Shown: piece by piece, positions 27,077 to 36,967 of the stretch
Layout of the letters: every line of letters begins with the position of its first letter
How positions within the stretch are numbered: position 1 is the stretch's first letter
NCBI GenBank assembly: GCA_030037955.1
Contig: JASHPT010000081.1
Span: 1-38,119, forward strand
Direction: 5' to 3'
Source: Thermoplasmata archaeon
GTDB lineage: Archaea > Thermoplasmatota > Thermoplasmata > Lutacidiplasmatales > UBA184
Length of the DNA: 38,119 nucleotides
The notes under the pieces: model-generated
Told to the model about the DNA's origin: nothing
Seen by the model: the letters and a program-made list of their open reading frames with translations, nothing else
Databases searched by the model: none
Program-made: the position numbers and the translations under genes

Positions 27077-27685
27077 CTACGAGGACTCCTCTTCGGACTC
27101 TGGAGGATTCGACGACCGCGCCTTGTCCTCCGGAGTCGGAGGTTCCACAGACCCCTCTCTCATCGATGCTCGCGCCACCAGGACCTTGGCGGGCCGAAGG
27201 AGTCCACCCTGAAATCGGTAGCCCTGCTGGACGATTTCGGCAATCGCCCCCTCCGGGACGCCCTTGGGCGCCGGAACCTCGCCCACGGCTTCGTGTTCCT
27301 CAGGGCGGAACGGTTCCCCCACCTCGGCCGTTGCGGCGAAACCTACGGACCGGAGCGTGGTCTCGAGCTCATGCCCCAGCAACTCCAGGCCCCGGCGCAG
27401 CGGGTCCGACGCCGGCAGAGACCGCCCGGCCGCTTCGGCCTGGCGGAAACCCTCGACCAGCGGGATGAGACGACGAAGCAACGCGCCCTCGGCTTCGATC
27501 CGGGCGCCGGCGCGATCCCGCTCGGTACGACGCCGGAAGTTGTCGAAGTCGGCCAGGAGATACTTGAATCGTGTCTCCCAGTCCGCGGCGTCCGCCGCGA
27601 CCGGCGGGCCCGAACCGACCGGAGGCGTTGCGGGCGGCGGGGAACCGGCGTCCCCTTCGTCTTGGCCGTTCCCGTTGCCGTCCAT
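27077..27685 (-). CDS. grpE: Nucleotide exchange factor GrpE
   Basis: FKYLLADFDNFRRRTERDRAGARIEAEGALLRRLIPLVEGF; PFRPEEHEAVGEVPAPKGVPEGAIAEIVQQGYRFQGGLLRPAKVLVA; start MDGNGNG about 29 nt after minus-strand TATA-like AAAATAAG. Confidence 0.93.
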   Translation of the reverse strand: MDGNGNGQDEGDAGSPPPATPPVGSGPPVAADAADWETRFKYLLADFDNFRRRTERDRAGARIEAEGALLRRLIPLVEGFRQAEAAGRSLPASDPLRRGLELLGHELETTLRSVGFAATAEVGEPFRPEEHEAVGEVPAPKGVPEGAIAEIVQQGYRFQGGLLRPAKVLVARASMREGSVEPPTPEDKARSSNPPESEEESS

Positions 27686-27862
27686 GGATGGCCCGCGCAC
27701 CAGTGCTGCTTATTTTGGGGTTTCCATCGTTCGCGGGGACCCGATTCTCGAGGTAAGCGGCGCTGGCACCACCCTCCGGCGGACCCCCCCAGCCCGCGGT
27801 CTTCGAAGCGACCCGGACAGCGCTGGCTGGCGGGTTTTCGGCGCGGTTTCCGGGCCAAATAA

Positions 27863-29884
<2,022 letters not shown>

Positions 29885-29906
29885 GCCCGGGGCCGGCGGG
29901 TCGTCC

Positions 29907-30272
29907 TCACCGGCGGCCGAGGTCGTGCTCGAGGGTCCGGACCTCTTCCTCGACGTACTCGAGGCTGCTCCGCCAGACCTGGCGCACGACCGGCCCCACC
30001 GCGAAGAGCAGGGCGCTCACGACGGAGCCGACCGAGACGAAGGCCATCACCGAGGCGAAGATCTTCGACGCATCGTTCGGCAGCGGAAACGGCGGTCCCT
30101 GGCCGGTGGCGAGCATGCTCTCGAAATAGACTGAATCGACGGCATCGAAGCCGGCGAACACGTGGAACCCGAGCGCTCCGACGACGAGCACCGTTCCGAT
30201 TCCGGCGACCGCGTACACCAGGCGCCGACGCGCCGCCTTCGTCAGCCGGAGCGATGGCGGAGCGGTCATCAT
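29907..30272 (-). CDS. Two-TM ion-channel-like membrane protein with atypical pore motif
   Basis: 121 aa: TM1 VYAVAGIGTVLVVGALGFHVFAG, pore-like AVDSVYFESMLATGQGPPFPLPNDASKIFASVMAFVSVGSVVSALLFAVGPV; minus-strand TATA-like ATTTTTAGG about 26 nt upstream. Confidence 0.6.
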   Translation of the reverse strand: MMTAPPSLRLTKAARRRLVYAVAGIGTVLVVGALGFHVFAGFDAVDSVYFESMLATGQGPPFPLPNDASKIFASVMAFVSVGSVVSALLFAVGPVVRQVWRSSLEYVEEEVRTLEHDLGRR

Positions 30273-30348
30273 GACAGGCTCCCCGGACTCGGCCTAAAAA
30301 TGTGGCGTCGCACTGGGCCGCGGCGCCGGAATGCGGCGAACAGGCACG

Positions 30349-30358
30349 GCTTATACCC
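30349..30358 (+). promoter_or_regulatory. Archaeal TATA box for amidohydrolase gene
   Basis: GCTTATACCC about 27 nt before GTG at 30379. Confidence 0.6.
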
Positions 30359-30378
30359 CACTCGGGGTCCTGCCGGAG

Positions 30379-31686
30379 GTGACTCCGAAACCCGGGGCAT
30401 CGGTGCTGTTCCGCGGCGGGCTCCTCGTCACTCAGGACCCCGGTCGGCGGGTGGTCCGAGGTGACCTGCTCGTGCAGGACGGGCGTATCGCGGCTATCGG
30501 TAGCCTCGCCTCGGCGGCCGCCGACGAAGTGGTGGACGCGTCGAACTTCGCCCTCGTACCCGGGTTCATCAACACGCACACCCACGTCGCCATGGGACCG
30601 TTGCGAGGGATCGCAGACGACCGGGACCTCGGAGGATTTCTCGAGCGACTGTTCGCCGTGGACGCGCGGCGGGTCGACGCGGACGTCGAAGCGGGGGCGG
30701 CGCTTGGCATCGCCGAGATGCTGCTCAGCGGGACCACGAGCTTCCTCGACCTGTACTACATGGAGGACGCCGTGGCCCGCGCCGTCGAACGGCTCGGCAT
30801 CCGGGGCTTCCTGGGCTGGGCCGTGCTCGACCCGTCGATGACGACTCAGAAGGGCGTGCCGGTGGAGAACGCCCGTAGCTTCATCGGCCGGTGGAAGGAC
30901 CATGCCCGGGTCACCCCGCTGGCCGCCCCCCAAGGCGTCTACGTCTGTTCTGAGGAGACATGGCGGAAGACCCGGGAGCTGGCGGATGCGACGGGGACGC
31001 TGTGCCACTTCCACCTCTCCGAGACCCGACGCGAGGTCCAGGAGCTCCAGCAGAAGGTCGGCGAGCGACCGGCGGCGTGGCTCGACCGGATCGGCTTTCT
31101 TGGCCCGCGGATGGTGGCGGCGCACGGTGTGTGGCTGACCCGACGAGAGATCGACACCCTCGCCCAGCGTGGTGTGGGCGTCGCCCACTGCGCGAGCTCC
31201 AATCTCAAGCTGGCCACGGGGGGGGTCGCCCCGGTGGTCGAGATGCAGATGGCCGGGGTCCGCGTCGGTCTCGGGACGGATTCCGTCGCCAGCAACAACT
31301 CCCTCTCGATGCTCCGGGAGATGCACGTAGCCGGACTCCTCCAGAAGAACCACCGGTGGGACGCCACGGCCCTCACCGCGCAGGCCCTCCTCGATATGGC
31401 GACCCGGGAAGGCGCCCATCTGGTGGGCCGCTCGACCGACCTGGGCTCGCTCGAGGTCGGCAAGCAGGCCGACCTCGTCCTCGTCCGCCTCGACCATCCA
31501 ACGGTGGTCCCAGCGAGACCGGAAGCGATCGTGTCTCACCTGGCCTACTCTGCCTCGGAAGAGGCGGTCGACTCGGTCTACGTCGGAGGCGAGTGCCTCG
31601 TTCGTCGGCGAGCGCTGGTCCGCGAGCCGTGGGACCCGATCCGAGGCGCGGCGGAGCAAGCCGCCGCGTCTCTCTGGGCGCCCTAG
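30379..31686 (+). CDS. Amidohydrolase-family deaminase (SAH/MTA/5'-deoxyadenosine deaminase-like)
   Basis: PGFINTHTHVAMGPLRGIADDRDL, CHFHLSET, GTDSVASNNSLSMLREMH; GTG 30379 about 27 nt after GCTTATACC, which lies inside the ORF-track call. Confidence 0.87.
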   Translation: MTPKPGASVLFRGGLLVTQDPGRRVVRGDLLVQDGRIAAIGSLASAAADEVVDASNFALVPGFINTHTHVAMGPLRGIADDRDLGGFLERLFAVDARRVDADVEAGAALGIAEMLLSGTTSFLDLYYMEDAVARAVERLGIRGFLGWAVLDPSMTTQKGVPVENARSFIGRWKDHARVTPLAAPQGVYVCSEETWRKTRELADATGTLCHFHLSETRREVQELQQKVGERPAAWLDRIGFLGPRMVAAHGVWLTRREIDTLAQRGVGVAHCASSNLKLATGGVAPVVEMQMAGVRVGLGTDSVASNNSLSMLREMHVAGLLQKNHRWDATALTAQALLDMATREGAHLVGRSTDLGSLEVGKQADLVLVRLDHPTVVPARPEAIVSHLAYSASEEAVDSVYVGGECLVRRRALVREPWDPIRGAAEQAAASLWAP

Positions 31687-32363
31687 GCGTCCAGCCCGAG
31701 CTCCTCGGAGAGAGTCTGCCGGAGCGTATCCGCCAGCTCCAGCGGAGGGCGCCCGGACAAAGCCTCGGAAAGACCGATCAGCTTCGAACCGATCAGGCTC
31801 GGCGGCAGGTCGAAGAGTGCCGTAAGTCGGGGAGCATCCACGGAGTACGGCAGGACGCCGTGATGGAGCAGCGTACTGGCCGTGAGGTGCTGGGACGCAC
31901 CCCCGACGGCCCGCTCCCCGATCCGGAGCACGTCGCCGGCTCCGGAGAGCAGGCAGTACTCTCCCGGGGCGGCCACGGGGGGTGCCCAGGTCGCCTTTAC
32001 CCTGTACGCGGCGAGAAATCGAACGACCCCGGCCCCGAGTCGGCCGTAGGCCTTGGTGAAGTCCCGCCCGACGCGGGGGTCGCTGCGGGGGAGAACGATT
32101 GACCAGGCGATGTCCTGGGGCGCGTGCCAGAGCCCCAAGCCTCCGGTAGAGCGACGCACCACCGGGAGCCCCACCGCACGGGCGCGTTCCGCGCACGGTG
32201 CCGTATCGGGTTGGCTCACGCCCAACGACACGGCGGAGCCTGAGAAGAGAGCCACCCGGACGGCCACACGGCCGGCGTTCAGGAGCTCTGCATCGCCCCG
32301 AAGATACTCCTCGGGGCTGAGCGCCGGTATCCGTTCTGAGGATCCGGCACGTGGTCGGCTCAA
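31683..32363 (-). CDS. Lipoate-protein ligase A/octanoyltransferase-family protein lacking the usual catalytic lysine
   Basis: VVRRSTGGLGLWHAPQDIAWSIVLP; GDVLRIGERAVGGASQHLTASTLLHHGVLPYSVD; family G-x-K-x-x-G-x-A-Q motif reads E-R-A-V-G-G-A-S-Q. Confidence 0.8.
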   Translation of the reverse strand: MSRPRAGSSERIPALSPEEYLRGDAELLNAGRVAVRVALFSGSAVSLGVSQPDTAPCAERARAVGLPVVRRSTGGLGLWHAPQDIAWSIVLPRSDPRVGRDFTKAYGRLGAGVVRFLAAYRVKATWAPPVAAPGEYCLLSGAGDVLRIGERAVGGASQHLTASTLLHHGVLPYSVDAPRLTALFDLPPSLIGSKLIGLSEALSGRPPLELADTLRQTLSEELGLDA

Positions 32364-32438
32364 TCCCTCACCCGAAGCCGGGTCGTAGGGACCTCTGCTT
32401 CCGCGTAAGGTTATCTGCGAATTTCGGTCCGGTCAACC

Positions 32439-32990
32439 ATGGCCGAACTGACCACGTTTCAGCTGCACGCAGGGGATCCGGCGCCGCCCTTCGCTCTCCC
32501 CGGGGTCGATGGAAAGACCTGGAGCCTGTCCGACTTCCGGGAGAGTCCGTTCCTGGTCGTGACCTTCTGGTGCAATCACTGTCCGTACGTCCAGGCCTGG
32601 GAGGGTCGCGTCATCGCACTCCAGAAGGAGTTCGGTCCCCGAGGGGTGCGCTTCGTCCTGATCAACGCGAACGACGACCGGGAGTATCCCGACGACCGCT
32701 TCGACCGGATGGTGGCTCGGGCTAAGGAAAAGGGGTACCCGTTCCCGTATCTCCGGGACGACTCCCAGCAGGTCGCGCACGCCTACGGCGCACTGGTCAC
32801 TCCCCATCCGATGCTCTTCGGGCCGGACCGAAAGCTGCTCTTCCAGGGTCGGGTCGACGACAATCACGAGGACCCGAGTCGCGTGAAGCACCAGTTCCTC
32901 CGCGAGGCGCTGGTCGCCGCCACCTCGGGCCGGCCGATCGCGGAGCCCGAGCTACCGGTGCGCGGATGCTCGGTGAAGTGGCGGTCGTGA
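32439..32990 (+). CDS. Thioredoxin-fold peroxiredoxin-like protein (AhpC/TSA/redoxin family)
   Basis: GDPAPPFALPGVDGKTWSLSDFRESPFLVVTFWCNHCPYVQAWEGRV; ATG about 28 nt after GGTTATCTG. Confidence 0.9.
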   Translation: MAELTTFQLHAGDPAPPFALPGVDGKTWSLSDFRESPFLVVTFWCNHCPYVQAWEGRVIALQKEFGPRGVRFVLINANDDREYPDDRFDRMVARAKEKGYPFPYLRDDSQQVAHAYGALVTPHPMLFGPDRKLLFQGRVDDNHEDPSRVKHQFLREALVAATSGRPIAEPELPVRGCSVKWRS

Positions 32991-34019
32991 CCGCCGGCGG
33001 GCCCCCGTCGACCGCCGGCGAGGTCCGAGGGCTCGAACCTCCTCGGTCCGGTGCCGGAATCCGGACACGAGATCGGGCCGGAGGGGCCGACCCTCGCGGT
33101 CGAGCCGAGCCGCGATCGCCACCTTTCCGGCCAGGGCTCGGGCGAGCTTCCCGCGTGACCCCCGCGGTGCCCCCTGAATGTCGGGGTGGAGGAACAGGAG
33201 GCCGTGCCGGGGCGGCGGGGCGTGGCCCCGCAGATGCTCAAAGAAGGCGCGTTCGGCCCCGAGCACCTGGATCGTGCTGGCCGGCAGTTTCGCTAACCGG
33301 TCCAGTCCTCCGGCCTGGGCGATCAGCCGGGCAGCGAGGAGTGGACCAAGCAGGCTGCTGACGTTCGGCGCCTCCCGAGGAACCTGCTCCTCCAGCGATT
33401 TCTCGAGCGTCGTCGATACCGCCCCCAGGCTCAGGTATAACTGGGCAAGACCGCGCCGGGCCTCCCCGAGTGATGCGGCCGGACGCGCGATGTCGTCCGC
33501 CCGGTCCTCCGTCTCCGTGGCGAGCCGACGGGCCGCAGCGTCCGTCGAGCCGGCCCCCTCCTCGGTCGCGGGCGCGTCCCGGCTGCCCCAGCTCCCGAGC
33601 CGCTCGCCCAGCAGGTTCCGGGTGGCGTCGAGGTCGCGGAGCGCCTTCACGGCCTCCTCGATGTGAATGGACGGATCCCAGGCCGACCGAAGCGCCTCCT
33701 CCGCGTGGTCGAGAAGCAGCTCCCGATGCCACGACGGGTCGAAGCCGTAGGTGCCAGGGTCCAGCTCGGGAATCTCGCCGAAGCCGGGCTTCGCCCCCGC
33801 TTGGACGAACCGGCGATCCCGGCTCCGGAGGCCACGCGCCAGGTGTTCGGCGACCAACCGGGTCTCCTCGGGAGCCAGGTGTCCGTCCCGCCGCATCCGC
33901 AGCCGGTCGAGCAACTGGGATCGGTCCGCGGGGAACGGATAGGAAGCGACTACCTCCTGGCCGTCCAGGACAAAGGCACCGAACCAGGTGGCCACCACGT
34001 CGCGCATCGGCGGCCTCAC
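32952..34019 (-). CDS. Archaeal Nop5 (Nop56/58) C/D-box sRNP protein
   Basis: Nop domain: EAPNVSSLLGPLLAARLIAQAGGLDRLAKLPASTIQVLGAERAFFEHLRGHAPPPRHGLLFLHPDIQGAPRGSRGKLARALAGKVAIAARLD; GTGA overlap with upstream SDR gene. Confidence 0.93.
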   Translation of the reverse strand: MRPPMRDVVATWFGAFVLDGQEVVASYPFPADRSQLLDRLRMRRDGHLAPEETRLVAEHLARGLRSRDRRFVQAGAKPGFGEIPELDPGTYGFDPSWHRELLLDHAEEALRSAWDPSIHIEEAVKALRDLDATRNLLGERLGSWGSRDAPATEEGAGSTDAAARRLATETEDRADDIARPAASLGEARRGLAQLYLSLGAVSTTLEKSLEEQVPREAPNVSSLLGPLLAARLIAQAGGLDRLAKLPASTIQVLGAERAFFEHLRGHAPPPRHGLLFLHPDIQGAPRGSRGKLARALAGKVAIAARLDREGRPLRPDLVSGFRHRTEEVRALGPRRRSTGARRRSRPPLHRASAHR

Positions 34020-34744
34020 CCCATCCGGAGCCCGCCGTTGACCGGGAGCGTCGCGCCGGTCACGTAGCTAGCCTCGGGGGATGCGAGGAAGCCGATGACG
34101 GCCGCGACCTCCTCTGGGCTACCGATCCGCCCCGCCGGAATCTGCCGGACCCTGTCCGCCCGCTGCGCGGGCGTGTCTCCGGCGAGTACGGCGGTGTCGA
34201 TCCCGCCGGGGGCCACGATGTTTACCGTGATGGACGGCGCGAGCTCCCGCGCGAGCGACCTCGCGAGGCCAAGCTGGGCGGCCTTCGCCGTCGCGTACGG
34301 ACTGCCCCGCCTCGACCCGTCGAAGGCCAGGAGGCTCGATACGAAAATCACGCGACCCGCATTGGACCGCCGGAGGAGGGGCAGCAGCTCTCGAGTCAGG
34401 GAGGCGGGCGCCACGGCGTGGACGCGCAGCAGTTCCAGGAACTCCTCGTCCGTCGTCTTCTCGAAGGTCTGCCGCGGGTAGGCCCCGCCGTTGTGGACGA
34501 GCACGTCAAGCGAGTCCCAGTGGTCCCGGACCTCCTTGGCCATCCGAGGGATTGCCGCAAGGTCCCGAAGGTCGCCCCGAAGGAGGAAGGCTTGCCGGTC
34601 CTCCTTCGCGATCTCGGTCTGGAGGGCACGCGCCTCGTCGCCATGCTGGAGGAAGTGGATCCCTACATCGGCGCCATCGCGGGCGAGCCGGAGAGCCGTC
34701 GCCCGGCCGATTCCCTGGGAGGCACCGGTTACGAGGGCCCGCAC
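34016..34744 (-). CDS. SDR-family oxidoreductase
   Basis: ALVTGASQGIGRATALRLARDGADVGIHF; VHNGGAYP; SPYATAKAAQLGLARSLARELAPSITVNIVAPGGIDT. Confidence 0.93.
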   Translation of the reverse strand: MRALVTGASQGIGRATALRLARDGADVGIHFLQHGDEARALQTEIAKEDRQAFLLRGDLRDLAAIPRMAKEVRDHWDSLDVLVHNGGAYPRQTFEKTTDEEFLELLRVHAVAPASLTRELLPLLRRSNAGRVIFVSSLLAFDGSRRGSPYATAKAAQLGLARSLARELAPSITVNIVAPGGIDTAVLAGDTPAQRADRVRQIPAGRIGSPEEVAAVIGFLASPEASYVTGATLPVNGGLRMG

Positions 34745-34821
34745 GCTCCGGCGCTATCGTCCCTCCCCCATTACGCTTCGGCCCGGTGACCGAGGGGTCG
34801 TCCGGCCGGCGCCTTCGCCGT

Positions 34822-34831
34822 CATTAAATAG
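34822..34831 (+). promoter_or_regulatory. Archaeal TATA box for enoyl-CoA hydratase gene
   Basis: CATTAAATAG about 27 nt before ATG at 34853, AT-rich patch in GC-rich context. Confidence 0.6.
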
Positions 34832-34852
34832 CAAATTCCGGGTCGGGCGGCT

Positions 34853-35761
34853 ATGGCGGCGACGCCGAAGGAAGGCCCCCGGATCCGACGCGAGCGGACC
34901 GGGACGGTTGCGGTACTGACGCTGAGTTCTCCTCCGCTCAACATCCTGACGGCGGAGCTCCTCCGCGAGCTGAGCACGAATCTCACGGCCGCCGTTGCGG
35001 ACTCCAAGGTCCGCGCGATCGTCCTCACGAGCGGCCTGGAGAAGGGCTTCGCCGCGGGCGCCAGTATTCGAGAAATGGCGACGATGGGCTCCCGACAGGC
35101 CGACGTGCATGGTGCGTTGGGCCAGGCCGTGACCCGTCAGATCGAGAGCTGTCCGCTCCCCGTCATAGCGGCCGTTCACGGCATCTGCGTCGGCGGTGGG
35201 ACCGAGATCGCCGCTTCCTGTGACTTCGTTCTGGCCAGCGACGACGCGAAGTTCGGTCAGCCGGAGATCAACCTTGGGGTCATGCCCGGCTGGGGCGGTA
35301 CTCAACGGTTGCCCCGACGCATCGGAGCCCAGCAGGCACGACTCTGGATCCTCACGGGCCGGTCGATCGATGCACGGCAGGCGTTCGAGCACGGACTGGT
35401 CTGGAAGCTGGTGCCCCGAGCCGACCTGGTGTCCGAAGCGATGAAGCTCGCCTCGGAGCTCGGCCAGAAACCGCCGCTGGCGCTGGCCGCCGCCAAATAC
35501 GCGATCAATGACGCCATCGACCGAGCGGAAACCCACGGTCTGGCCGTCGAGCGCCGACTATGGTCCCAGCTGTTCGGGACTCCGGATCAACGGGAAGGGA
35601 TGACGGCCTTCCTGGAGAAGCGGCCACCGGTCTTCTGGGGCCGGGACGACTGGAACCGGGACTCGCAGGGCTTTCCGTGGGCCCCGCGAATCCTCCGTCG
35701 CGCGCCGACGCCGCCCCTGCGGCCCCGGCGGGTGGTCCGGAGGCGAAGGAGTAAGACCTGA
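34853..35761 (+). CDS. Enoyl-CoA hydratase/isomerase family protein
   Basis: KGFAAGASIREMATMG, AAVHGICVGGGTEIAASCDFVLASDDAKFGQPEINLGVMPGWGGTQRLPRRIG; ATG about 27 nt after ATTAAATAG. Confidence 0.92.
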   Translation: MAATPKEGPRIRRERTGTVAVLTLSSPPLNILTAELLRELSTNLTAAVADSKVRAIVLTSGLEKGFAAGASIREMATMGSRQADVHGALGQAVTRQIESCPLPVIAAVHGICVGGGTEIAASCDFVLASDDAKFGQPEINLGVMPGWGGTQRLPRRIGAQQARLWILTGRSIDARQAFEHGLVWKLVPRADLVSEAMKLASELGQKPPLALAAAKYAINDAIDRAETHGLAVERRLWSQLFGTPDQREGMTAFLEKRPPVFWGRDDWNRDSQGFPWAPRILRRAPTPPLRPRRVVRRRRSKT

Positions 35762-35769
35762 GGGCGTTC

Positions 35770-35780
35770 GGGTTTTTTCC
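35770..35780 (+). terminator. T-rich transcription termination tract after the enoyl-CoA hydratase gene
   Basis: Run of six T (GGGTTTTTTCC) immediately after the stop codon and before the tRNA. Confidence 0.45.
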
Positions 35781-35782
35781 GT

Positions 35783-35855
35783 GCCGCGGTGGCTCAGTCG
35801 GTAGAGCGGCTCCTTGGTAAGGAGCAGGTCGAGGGTTCGATTCCCTCCCGCGGCT
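35783..35855 (+). tRNA. tRNA-Thr(GGT)
   Basis: 73-nt cloverleaf GCCGCGG-TG-GCTC...GAGC-G-GCTCC-TTGGTAA-GGAGC...GAGGG-TTCGATT-CCCTC-CCGCGGC-T; no encoded CCA. Confidence 0.95.
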
Positions 35856-35904
35856 GGGGACCCGCTGCCCCTCGAACCGTGCGGCTATCCCGCCGCCGAC
35901 GGGC

Positions 35905-36864
35905 CTACGTGTCGCCGACTCGGTCGAGCACCTTGAGGGAGGTGAGGGTGATCATCTTGCTAGGCCGGCCCGGAGTCTCGAGCGCAAACGGGACGGGAGC
36001 CTGGACCGGGTGCTGCGCGAACCAGCGGGCGACCGGTCCCTCGACGTCCGGGTGCACGGCATCGAGATTCCAGCGGCCGTCCGATCGTCGCTTCGTTCGT
36101 AGGTGACGGAGGGCGAACCGGAGCCGTGGGTCGTCGCCGTAGCCCAGTGCCGTGAGCATGTCGAGGCCGACAAGCAGGTCGTAGTAGTAGTGGATCGGGT
36201 AGTGGAAGCGGTACCAGGGAGCGTACCGGCCCCCCTGGTGGTGGAGCTCGCGAGAGAGAAAGTACTCCGCACCGAGGTCCACGACCCGGCGCATCTCGGG
36301 AGTCCAGTACTCTCGGGGATATGCGGCAAAGGCACTGAGACCCTCCCACGAGTCCAGGTTGCGCCCGGGGCCCCAACATGCCCAGCCGCCCTTGGGGTTG
36401 GCGTGGTCGACGATCCAGTCCATGCTCCGACGTACCCGGGGGTCGTCGGCGTATCCAAAGTGGATCAGCGCCCGAGCCATGTCCCCGACCACGCAGATCT
36501 CCCCGGTCCCCTTCGAGTTCCCGCCCACACCGCCGTTCGACAGTGGGAACCCGGCCATCCAGTACTCGCAGGCGCTGCGGATCGTCGGAACCGATTTCGT
36601 GAGGCCGAGGTCCGAGAGGACCAGCATCATCCAGTGTGTGGAGATGTACTTCGGGCGGTACTGGGAAGATCCCTCGACCCATCCGCGTCCCGGCACGCGT
36701 TGGGTGAGAATATCGTGGGCCCAGCCCCGCGACGGAATCCGCCGCTGGGTCTCGCGGACCTCCGCGTCAGTCTCGGGCCGGCCGAGCAGTTCCGTCAGCG
36801 TCCGGTATCGGATCGCCGGCTGGGCGGGATCGAGGAGCCAGTCAACCGGTCGGGTGGACGGCAC
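35905..36864 (-). CDS. Alpha/alpha-toroid (terpenoid cyclase/prenyltransferase-fold) protein of unknown function
   Basis: Repeated helical motifs: YISTHWMMLVLSDLGL, VVGDMARALIHFGYADDPRVRRSMDWIVDHANPKGGWACWGPG, LLVGLDMLTALGYGDDPRLRFALRHLRTKRRSDGRWNLD. Confidence 0.65.
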   Translation of the reverse strand: MPSTRPVDWLLDPAQPAIRYRTLTELLGRPETDAEVRETQRRIPSRGWAHDILTQRVPGRGWVEGSSQYRPKYISTHWMMLVLSDLGLTKSVPTIRSACEYWMAGFPLSNGGVGGNSKGTGEICVVGDMARALIHFGYADDPRVRRSMDWIVDHANPKGGWACWGPGRNLDSWEGLSAFAAYPREYWTPEMRRVVDLGAEYFLSRELHHQGGRYAPWYRFHYPIHYYYDLLVGLDMLTALGYGDDPRLRFALRHLRTKRRSDGRWNLDAVHPDVEGPVARWFAQHPVQAPVPFALETPGRPSKMITLTSLKVLDRVGDT

Positions 36865-36967
36865 AGCGCCGCCGAGGCCCCACGGCTAAAATCGATTCCT
36901 GCGGGCCGAGTCGAAACGGCCCGGACGTCCGACGACTAATCTACTGTGGCGCATTCGCCCGATCCGG

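Noticed and set aside
32988-33020. Direct repeat GACCGCCGGCG ... GACCGCCGGCG
   Set aside because: Two short GC-rich copies inside the nop5 C-terminal coding region; expected by chance at this composition
35789-36106. 105-aa ORF MAQSVERLLGKEQVEGSIPSRGW...
   Set aside because: Starts inside tRNA-Thr; a common tRNA-derived false ORF
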